64,000 nt of DNA, from contig NZ_FQUE01000009.1 in assembly GCF_900128995.1 (NCBI RefSeq), positions 88,540 to 152,539 on the forward strand, given 5' to 3'. The translations under genes and the position numbers were made by a program. This DNA is from Loktanella atrilutea (GTDB taxonomy: Bacteria; Pseudomonadota; Alphaproteobacteria; Rhodobacterales; Rhodobacteraceae). This document shows positions 44,201 through 51,173 of the stretch, one piece after another (the first letter of the stretch is position 1; the number at the start of each line of letters is the position of its first letter). Below the pieces are notes generated by a model. That model was given only the letters and a program-made list of their open reading frames with translations. It was not told the origin of the DNA and made no database searches.

Positions 44201-45268
44201 GTGACCCACCCCAAAAGCATCGACCGCCGCCGCCTCCTGGCCGGTCTGCGCGCGCTGGCCGAGGCGACGCCGGAGAGGCTGACGGCCCGGCTGACCGATC
44301 TTTACGCCCCCGACGCCCAGTGGCGCGGCAGCCATCCGATCAACGAGATGCAGGGCATCGACGCGATCGCGGATCAGGTCTGGCAGCCGCTGCTGCGATC
44401 CTTTCCCGATCTGGAGCGCCGCGACGCGATCTTCGTCGGCGGTAGCTTCGAGGGGCGCGACTATATCGCGGCAGTGGGCCATTACTGCGGCACCTTTCGG
44501 CAGGACTGGCTGACGATTCCGGCCACCGGCGCGCCAATCTACATCCGCTACGGCGAGGTGCATCAGGTCGAGAATGGGCGAATCGTCCAGTCGTCCTGCC
44601 TGTGGGATGTGCTGGATGTGATCCGGCAGGCGGGCTTCTGGCCGATCGCGCCCAGCCTCGGGACAGAGGGGATGTGGCCCGGCCCGCTGACCGCCGACGG
44701 CGTGGCACTTGATCCGCTGGACGCAACGCAGGGCGCTGCCAGCTTGGCGCAGACGCTGGCGATGCATGGCACGCTGGGGGCCTACAACGACCAGGCGCGG
44801 CAAGGGCGCGATGGCCTGTTGACCATGCCGCAGAAGGAGCACTGGCACCCGAAGATGATGTGGTACGGACCGTCCGGCATCGGCACGACACGGGGGCTGC
44901 AGGGCTTCGTGGATTATCACCAGCTGCCGTTCAGGACCGCTTTTCCGGGGCGCAAGGGCGGCGGGCAGTGGGACGAGATCGCGGAGCTGAAGGCGCAGCA
45001 CAAGGGCGGTCACTACATCCGGATCGGCGACGGACCATACTCCGTCACGGGGGGCTGGCCGTCCGTCTTTGCCATGCATGCGGGTGGCGGGTTCCTTGGG
45101 GTCGGGCCGACCAACCGGCCGGTCACCATGCGGGTCATGGACTTCTATCTGCACCACGAGGGGCTGATCCGTGAAAACTGGGTGCCGCTCGATATCCTCG
45201 ATCTGCTGCTGCAGATGGGGGTGGATGTGATGGACCGGATGCAGCCGATCTTCCGTAGGGGAAGGTAA
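44201..45268 (+). CDS. Two-domain SnoaL/NTF2-like protein (3)
   Basis: 355 aa from GTG 44201, preceded by GGAGG at 6 nt. N-terminal domain: RLTDLYAPDAQWRGSHPINEMQG to IYIRYGEVHQVENGRIVQS. C-terminal domain: HPKMMWYGPSGIGTTRGLQG to RPVTMRVMDFYLHHEGLIRENWVPLD, which resembles the single-domain protein at 39198. It is probably an enzyme of the same pathway, acting as a cyclase, hydratase or isomerase. Confidence 0.83.
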   Translation: MTHPKSIDRRRLLAGLRALAEATPERLTARLTDLYAPDAQWRGSHPINEMQGIDAIADQVWQPLLRSFPDLERRDAIFVGGSFEGRDYIAAVGHYCGTFRQDWLTIPATGAPIYIRYGEVHQVENGRIVQSSCLWDVLDVIRQAGFWPIAPSLGTEGMWPGPLTADGVALDPLDATQGAASLAQTLAMHGTLGAYNDQARQGRDGLLTMPQKEHWHPKMMWYGPSGIGTTRGLQGFVDYHQLPFRTAFPGRKGGGQWDEIAELKAQHKGGHYIRIGDGPYSVTGGWPSVFAMHAGGGFLGVGPTNRPVTMRVMDFYLHHEGLIRENWVPLDILDLLLQMGVDVMDRMQPIFRRGR

Positions 45269-45273
45269 TGCTT

Positions 45274-45289
45274 GCAATCGTATGCAGTC
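45274..45289 (+). promoter_or_regulatory. LacI-type operator variant before the fourth NTF2-like gene
   Basis: TTGCAATCGTATGCAG shares both half sites and the central CG with TTGAATACGTATGCAA (mismatches at positions 4, 6, 7 and 16). It lies 6 bp after the preceding stop and 53 bp before the next ATG, the same distance as at 28639-28707. Confidence 0.45.
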
Positions 45290-45341
45290 CTGTCAGGATC
45301 GGCCCAGTTTCGAGCCACTCCAGCAGCCGACAGGACAGGAC

Positions 45342-46517
45342 ATGACAGCCCCCGCAGACAACAGCCCAAAGACCACGCCGACACGCAGTACCAGGCAGGA
45401 TGCACCGACAGGTGAGCCGACATTGCAGCCGGAACGGCTCGACTTTACCCGGATGGTGCCGACGGATCGGCCCCGTGCGCAGGCGATGCAGGGGTTCGAT
45501 CCGATCTATACGGACATCGTGGACTATATCATCCGCTGCACCCACCGGATCTGGGACGAGCGTGACGTTGGGCTGATCTACACCCACTACACCCACAACT
45601 GCGTGGTCTATTCCTCGTCCGGTACGGTCTACAACCGCGAGGACGTGGTGCAGAACACGATCCAGCGGCTGTGCATGCTGCCGGAGCGGCGGGGGATGGC
45701 GACCCATGTGATCTGGGGCGGCGACGATCAGACAGGGTTTTACACCTCGCACCTCGTCACCGGGTCCGGGCGGCACACCCAGCCGGGCGCCTGGGGCAAG
45801 CCCACGGGACGGCCCTTCGTCGCGCGCACCATTGCCGACTGCATGGTGTTCGAGAACATGATCTACCGCGAATGGCTGGTCGTCGACAGCATGGCGCAGC
45901 TGCGGCAGATCGGGCTGGATGTGGACAAATACGCCGAGGACATGGCGCGCGGCTATTTCGAGAAGGGCCTGCTGTCCATCGACATCGGCGAGACCCGTCG
46001 CCTGATCGGGCAATACCCGCCCGAGACCGAGGCCGACACGTCCATCGCCACCAACGACATCGAGCGCGAGACGCTGGAATGGATGCACGAGGTCCATAAC
46101 AAGCGGATGTTCGGCAAGATCAAGGACGTTTACGCGCCCACCGTCCAGTGGCACGGCCCGCTGATGAAGGAGCTTTACGGCGTGGCCTCGGTCATGCACC
46201 AGACCATCGGGCTCTATGGCTCTGTGCCGGATGGTGCGTTCATGCCGCAGCACATCTGTTCCGTCCCCTCGGACGAGGGCGGCACCAAGGTTGCGGTGCG
46301 CTGGCTGATCGAGGGGCACCATCTGGGGTGGGGCATCCTCGAATCGCTGGGCGCACCCACGGGCAAGCGGGTGCAGGTCATGGGCATGACGCATCTGCAC
46401 TACAAGGACGGCAAGATCGTCGACGAGTGGACGAACTACGACGAGCTGTCGATCCTGATGCAGGTGAAGCTGGCGCAGATGGCCGATCGCCCGACTGCGG
46501 TACTGCAGGATCTTTGA
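45342..46517 (+). CDS. Two-domain SnoaL/NTF2-like protein (4)
   Basis: 391 aa from ATG 45342 (the frame's earlier start at 45282 falls in the operator). A disordered Thr/Pro-rich head of ~45 residues precedes domain 1 (GFDPIYTDIVDYIIRCTHRIW to RTIADCMVFENMIYREWLV) and domain 2 (RKRMFGKIKDVYAPTVQWHG-like segment, ending THLHYKDGKIVDEWTNYDE). Domain 1 is related to that of protein 1 at 35058. It is convergent with the M20 peptidase gene. Confidence 0.83.
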   Translation: MTAPADNSPKTTPTRSTRQDAPTGEPTLQPERLDFTRMVPTDRPRAQAMQGFDPIYTDIVDYIIRCTHRIWDERDVGLIYTHYTHNCVVYSSSGTVYNREDVVQNTIQRLCMLPERRGMATHVIWGGDDQTGFYTSHLVTGSGRHTQPGAWGKPTGRPFVARTIADCMVFENMIYREWLVVDSMAQLRQIGLDVDKYAEDMARGYFEKGLLSIDIGETRRLIGQYPPETEADTSIATNDIERETLEWMHEVHNKRMFGKIKDVYAPTVQWHGPLMKELYGVASVMHQTIGLYGSVPDGAFMPQHICSVPSDEGGTKVAVRWLIEGHHLGWGILESLGAPTGKRVQVMGMTHLHYKDGKIVDEWTNYDELSILMQVKLAQMADRPTAVLQDL

Positions 46518-46522
46518 ACGGT

Positions 46523-46547
46523 CCCGTCGCCCGGTCCGGGCGGCGGG
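46523..46547. terminator. Terminator-like hairpin between convergent genes
   Basis: 10-bp stem CCCGTCGCCC / GGGCGGCGGG (one G-U) with a 5-nt loop, in the 38-bp gap between the NTF2-like gene (46517) and the M20 gene (46556). Confidence 0.55.
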
Positions 46548-46555
46548 TTCGCAAG

Positions 46556-47971
46556 TCACTCCGCGGCGATCGGCGGTTTCGTTTCCGCCGGGATCGGGCA
46601 GGTGTACGGGAACTCCGCCAGATGGTCGGCGTGCGCCTTCTTCGCCGCCGCACGCAGCATGTCGTCGGTCAGGGCGCGGCGCGCGGTGGCGGCCATCAGC
46701 TTGGCGGCATGCAGCATCCCCTTGTGGGCGGCCAGGGCCTTGCCCTGCGCCGTCTGCTGCCATGAATGCAGCGCAGTGCCCACGGCACAGGTGGCGACGC
46801 GGGCTTGCACGGTCGGCACGGCCCAGCTGACGTCGCCTACGTCGGTCGACCCCATGCCCCCGGTGAAGGGCCGGTTCAGCGGGGCGACGGTATCGAAGAG
46901 GGCGAGGTCGTAGTCAGGCCGCTGCGCGACACTGCGAAAGGTGTCGTCGATATCGGCGCGGGTCAGCGTCTCGCGGATCTCGCGGGCATAGGCGCGGTCG
47001 GCCTCGTCGAACGGGACGGGGCCAAGCGCCTCGAACTCTGCCTGCATGGCTTCCGACAGGGGGCGGTTTTCCAGCAGGTTCGACACGGCGGAAAAGACGC
47101 GCGAGCTGACCTGCGTGCCCGCCATCAGCGCCGCGCCATCCGCGATGGCGCGGACCCGTTGCACCAGATCGGCAAGGCCCTGCAGGTCAGGGCTGCGGAT
47201 CAGGTGGCGGACGGTGGCCTTGGCCTGCACAACGTTGGGCGCGATCCCGCCCGCGTCGAGGTAGGCATAGTGCACCCGCGCCTGATCGGGCATGTGCTCG
47301 CGCAGGTAGTTTACGCCGACACTCATCAGTTCGACAGAATCGAGGGCGGAGCGGCCCAGTTCCGGCGCGCCCGCCGCATGGGCGGCCTTGCCGGTGAAGG
47401 TAAAGTCGATGCGGGTGTTGGCGAGGGAGCGCATGTCGTCCACCGCGCTGTAGGCGCCGGGGTGCCATGTGATCGCGATGTCGACGTCATCGAACCAGCC
47501 GTCACGCACCATGTAGGTCTTGGCGGCGCCGCCTTCCTCGGCCGGACAACCGTAATATCGGATGCGGCCCGTAATGCCTTCGGCCTCCAGCCAGTCCTTG
47601 ACGGCGGTGGCGGCAGAGAGGGCGGCAGAGCCCAGCAGGTTGTGCCCGCAGCCGTGGCCGAAACCGTGGTCGGCGATCTGTTGCGGCGTGGCAATGCCGG
47701 GCTGCTGGGACAGGCCGGGCAGGGCGTCGTATTCGCCGAGGATCGCGATGACCGGGCCGCCATTGCCCGCCTCGCCCATGACGGCGGTGGGGATGCCGGC
47801 GACGTTCTCGGTCACGCGAAATCCCTGCTGTTTCAGCATGGCAGTGTGTTCGGCGCAGGACCGGGTTTCAGTATAGGCCAGTTCCGGCGTATCGAAGACG
47901 CGGTCGGCGAGGCCGGTGAATTCAGCGGCGCGGGCGTCGACCAGCGGCCAGACGGGGTTTTCGTTCTGCAT
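46556..47971 (-). CDS. M20 family amidohydrolase (AbgB-like)
   Basis: 471 aa from ATG 47971. Zinc site pieces: HGFGHGCGHNLLGSA, CPAEEGGAAKT and the C-terminal-domain GSTDVGDVSW. The LGEYDALPGLSQ motif is typical of p-aminobenzoyl-glutamate hydrolase subunit B and related aminoacylases. It would cleave an N-acyl amino acid or amide. It is the only gene in its direction between two gaps, so its link to the SnoaL locus is unclear. Confidence 0.9.
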   Translation of the reverse strand: MQNENPVWPLVDARAAEFTGLADRVFDTPELAYTETRSCAEHTAMLKQQGFRVTENVAGIPTAVMGEAGNGGPVIAILGEYDALPGLSQQPGIATPQQIADHGFGHGCGHNLLGSAALSAATAVKDWLEAEGITGRIRYYGCPAEEGGAAKTYMVRDGWFDDVDIAITWHPGAYSAVDDMRSLANTRIDFTFTGKAAHAAGAPELGRSALDSVELMSVGVNYLREHMPDQARVHYAYLDAGGIAPNVVQAKATVRHLIRSPDLQGLADLVQRVRAIADGAALMAGTQVSSRVFSAVSNLLENRPLSEAMQAEFEALGPVPFDEADRAYAREIRETLTRADIDDTFRSVAQRPDYDLALFDTVAPLNRPFTGGMGSTDVGDVSWAVPTVQARVATCAVGTALHSWQQTAQGKALAAHKGMLHAAKLMAATARRALTDDMLRAAAKKAHADHLAEFPYTCPIPAETKPPIAAE

Positions 47972-48083
47972 GGGCGCATCCTGTGGAAAATGAATGTGGC
48001 GGACCCGGTCGGGCCGGCCCGTCATGGTGCCGATCATGGGGCAGGCCGCGTCGGGATGCCAGCCCGCCCGGTTTGGCCCAAGG

Positions 48084-49046
48084 TCAGGGGTAGAAAACGC
48101 CGCCCTGTGCCCTGCGCGGCTTGCCGATGTTGTCCGGCAGAGGGATGAAATCCGCCTCGTCCCCCGGCACGGTGTCGAAGCGGCCCCGGGCCCATTCCTC
48201 CTTCGCGGCTTCGATCCGTTCGAGTCGGGAGGATACGAAATTCCACCAGATGTAGCGGGGCGCGCCCATCGGAGCGCCGCCGAACAACATGAAGCGTGCA
48301 TCGGAGCTCGCCCGCACAGTGATCCGGTCGCCGGGGTGCAGGACCAGAAGCTGCGCCGGGCCGAAGGTGTCGCCGGCGATATCGATCTCTCCCGATATGG
48401 TGTACATCGCGCGTTCCTCGGTCGTGGGGTCGATGGGCATGGACCGGCCCGCCGCAAGGGCCACGTCGGCATAGAGCGTGTCGGAGGCGGTGACGAGGGG
48501 CGAGGTTTCGCCGAAGGCCGTTCCGGCGATCAGGCGCGCAGTGATGCCGTCGGCGCTGACATGGGGCAGATCGTCCTTGCCGTGATGCAGGAAGGCGGGG
48601 TCGTCTTCCTCCCGGTCCTCGGGCAGGGCCATCCAGGTCTGGATGCCGAAAAGGCGTTGGCCGTCACGGCGGCGATCCGCGCTGGTGCGTTCGGAATGGA
48701 CGATGCCGCGGCCTGCGCGCATCCAGTTGACCGCGCCGGGCTCGATCGCCTGTTCGGTGCCGAGGCTGTCGCGGTGCATGATCTGCCCCTCGAACAGATA
48801 GGTGAGGGTGGCGAGGTTGATGTGCGGATGGGGCCGCACGTCGATACCCTGATCGGTCAGGAATTCCGCCGGGCCCATCTGGTCGAAGAAGATGAAGGGG
48901 CCGACCATCTGCCGCTTGACGGACGGCAGGGCGCGGCGGACGGTCATCTCTCCCAGATCGACGGCACGGGGGACGATCAGGATGTCGACGGCGTTCACGC
49001 TGTCGCGGTCGCCGAGGGTCGGGTCGGGGGTGGGGCTCCAGCTCAT
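48084..49046 (-). CDS. Pirin family protein
   Basis: 320 aa from ATG 49046. Bicupin. N-terminal metal site RPHPHINLATLTYLFEGQIMHRDS and the conserved GRGIVHSER; C-terminal cupin around MYTISGEIDIAGD. Pirins have been shown to act as quercetin dioxygenases or redox co-regulators. The role here is not inferable. Single gene. Confidence 0.9.
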   Translation of the reverse strand: MSWSPTPDPTLGDRDSVNAVDILIVPRAVDLGEMTVRRALPSVKRQMVGPFIFFDQMGPAEFLTDQGIDVRPHPHINLATLTYLFEGQIMHRDSLGTEQAIEPGAVNWMRAGRGIVHSERTSADRRRDGQRLFGIQTWMALPEDREEDDPAFLHHGKDDLPHVSADGITARLIAGTAFGETSPLVTASDTLYADVALAAGRSMPIDPTTEERAMYTISGEIDIAGDTFGPAQLLVLHPGDRITVRASSDARFMLFGGAPMGAPRYIWWNFVSSRLERIEAAKEEWARGRFDTVPGDEADFIPLPDNIGKPRRAQGGVFYP

Positions 49047-49162
49047 GGGTGCATCCTTTCCGGGCGGAGGGGGTGCGCGTTGCGCGTCGCACGCCAGAAA
49101 GGTGGCACGGCCCCGACCATTCGAAAAGCCCCGTGCGAGCAGATCGACGGTGCGCGGATGCG

Positions 49163-50224
49163 CTAGCGCGATGCGGGCTGGGCGGCGAACCAGGCGGAGA
49201 GGGCGGCGATGTCGCCGTCGCTGAGATCCTGCGCGGCTTTGGTCATCAGGTTCGCCTTGGTCCCGCCGCCGCGTGCACCGTCGCGCCACAGGTGAAGCTG
49301 GTCGGACAGGAACGTGACACTCTGCCCCGCGAGGCGGGGGAAATCTGACGCCCGCGGCCCGGCCTTCGGCCCATGGCAGGCGGTGCAGGCGGGCACGTCG
49401 CGGGTGCCTTTGGCCGCCAGTGCCTCGCCCCGGGCAATCAGGTCGCGATCTGTGATATTGCTGACCGTCGTGGGGGTGGTGTCCTGCGCTGCAAACCAGC
49501 CAGCCAGTTCCATAAGGTCGGACTCTGTCACGCGAGAGGCGGCGACGTGCATGATGCCACTGTCGCGGCTGCCGTCCGCGTAGGCCAGCAGCGTCTGTTC
49601 AAGGTAAGCCTGCGGCTGGATGTCGAGGCGGGGTATCAACGGGTTGTCGGTGCGCCCGGAGTTGTCGTGACACATTGCGCAGTAGGGGAGCGCCTCTGGC
49701 GCGCCGTCCGGCCGTGTGGGGCGCGCCGTCAGGTCGGCATAGTTCTGCCCGGTCATGCCGTCCTGCACCGCATCGAGGAAAGCGACCATGGGCCAGATAT
49801 CGTCGGTGCGCGTCGCGGGCCAATAGGGCATGCCCGACATCTTGACGCCTTCATCGACAATCCAGTGCAGTTCGTTCGGCTGCCATTCCTGCACGGCGTC
49901 CGTGATGTGTGGCGGGGCGGGGACCATGACGGTGGGAATGGCCCACCGGTCTTGCCCGGGGGCTGCGTGGCAGACCTTGCAACCGCCGTCGAAGTGCTTC
50001 GCCCCCAAGGCGACCATGCCTTCGCCGTCAAGATCGGGCACGGCACTTTCAGGAGGGGCATGCCGTTTCACGGAATTGATGAAGGTGGTGTGCAGGATGA
50101 GAGGCACACCCGGAAAATGGCCGACCCGGGCGGAGACGTTGTAAAGCCCTCCGAACACCACGGCAGACCCGCCGATAAGGCCAAGCACCGCGAGGGCGGC
50201 GAGCGTCTGCAGAACGCGCTTCAT
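49163..50224 (-). CDS. Cytochrome c with three CxxCH motifs
   Basis: 353 aa. N-terminal signal/anchor (VLQTLAALAVLGLIGGSAVVF). Haem motifs CKVCH (~83), CAMCH (~190) and CTACH (~293) predict three c-type domains, the last two resembling the CoxB-associated or dihaem C4 type. ATGA overlap with the CtaG-like gene makes it the last gene of the oxidase operon. It probably donates electrons to the caa3 oxidase, or relays them from the bc1 complex. Confidence 0.88.
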   Translation of the reverse strand: MKRVLQTLAALAVLGLIGGSAVVFGGLYNVSARVGHFPGVPLILHTTFINSVKRHAPPESAVPDLDGEGMVALGAKHFDGGCKVCHAAPGQDRWAIPTVMVPAPPHITDAVQEWQPNELHWIVDEGVKMSGMPYWPATRTDDIWPMVAFLDAVQDGMTGQNYADLTARPTRPDGAPEALPYCAMCHDNSGRTDNPLIPRLDIQPQAYLEQTLLAYADGSRDSGIMHVAASRVTESDLMELAGWFAAQDTTPTTVSNITDRDLIARGEALAAKGTRDVPACTACHGPKAGPRASDFPRLAGQSVTFLSDQLHLWRDGARGGGTKANLMTKAAQDLSDGDIAALSAWFAAQPASR

Positions 50225-50778
50225 GCGGTTTCCTCCTTGAGTGCGCCGCCGGTCAGCCAGAGGCCAGCGATGAGGTAGACAGGTGTGCCGATGGCCAGCA
50301 TCATCATGCCACCAAGCTGCTGTTCCGCGAGCGATCCGACGCAGCCCGGCACATACAGCACGCGCGGCGCAAGCGTCAGCAGCGCTCCCAGCAGGGTCAT
50401 GTGCATCGAGGTCAGCAAAAGCCCCCCCGCGCCCGCCAGACCGCCGCCGCGCAGGCAACCAGCCCAGACGCAAAGGCCTGCGAGCAGGAACAGGGTCTGT
50501 TCCGCGACGAAGGCAGGGGTGCTGAAGGCCGCGCCCTCGTGCAGGGCGGGCAGATGAAAGCCCCAAACGATGACGAACTCGAACACCGTGGCGGCGAGAG
50601 GGGAGACGGCGAAGATGCGCGTGGCCTTCGGAAAGCCGATGACCAGCAGCGGTGCTACGACGGCGACCAGCCCCATGTGACGGACCATATGAGCGGGAAA
50701 GAGACCGATCCACCCCTCCCACGGCCAGACCCAGATGGCGAGCAGAAGGGCGAGGCCGAGGATGCCAAGAGCCTTCAT
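50221..50778 (-). CDS. CtaG-like (caa3-type) cytochrome oxidase assembly protein
   Basis: 185 aa, about five helices. The His/Met-bearing motif FPAHMVRHMGLVAVVAPLLV and TSMHMTLLGALLTLAPR are typical of caa3_CtaG (PF09678). It is shorter than many family members (~250-280 aa), lacking the first helices. Presumed copper handling for the oxidase. Confidence 0.8.
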   Translation of the reverse strand: MKALGILGLALLLAIWVWPWEGWIGLFPAHMVRHMGLVAVVAPLLVIGFPKATRIFAVSPLAATVFEFVIVWGFHLPALHEGAAFSTPAFVAEQTLFLLAGLCVWAGCLRGGGLAGAGGLLLTSMHMTLLGALLTLAPRVLYVPGCVGSLAEQQLGGMMMLAIGTPVYLIAGLWLTGGALKEETA

Positions 50779-51173
50779 GCGCAGGTGCCGATGAGCAGCA
50801 CGGGGGTGATCACGAAAATCACGCCGATGAAGGACACGACGCTGAGCAGCACCGTCGCATGGCCGAGGAATCGTGCGCGGCTTTCAGTGTCGCCGATTCC
50901 CGGGGTATGACCATCCTCGCCGTAGCCGCCCCTTCGCCAGGTCCGCCAGCCGTTGATGCCACAGGCAACGATCCCTGCCAGTGCCGCGACCGTCAGGGCG
51001 GACAGCCATGTCTGCAGCGGCACGGTATCGCCGGATGCGGTAAGCTTGGTGCACCAGACGGCGGTGGCGCCGTAGCAGATGACGAAGTGGAAGGCCCAGA
51101 TCGTCGGGGCGAGGCTGATCTTCAGCAGGGTCCCGACACCGGTGCGGAATTCGGTCTTGCCCTGCGCCTTCAC
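50775..51173 (-). CDS. Small membrane protein of oxidase operon, unknown
   Basis: 132 aa from GTG 51173 (GTGA overlap with the subunit I/III stop). Three hydrophobic helices (about residues 18-38, 50-68, 98-125) with a basic loop and a Gly-rich stretch (GGYGEDGHTPGIGD). I do not recognise a family. Position suggests a small oxidase subunit or assembly factor. The larger frame to 51242 would begin inside the upstream gene. Confidence 0.7.
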   Translation of the reverse strand: MKAQGKTEFRTGVGTLLKISLAPTIWAFHFVICYGATAVWCTKLTASGDTVPLQTWLSALTVAALAGIVACGINGWRTWRRGGYGEDGHTPGIGDTESRARFLGHATVLLSVVSFIGVIFVITPVLLIGTCA

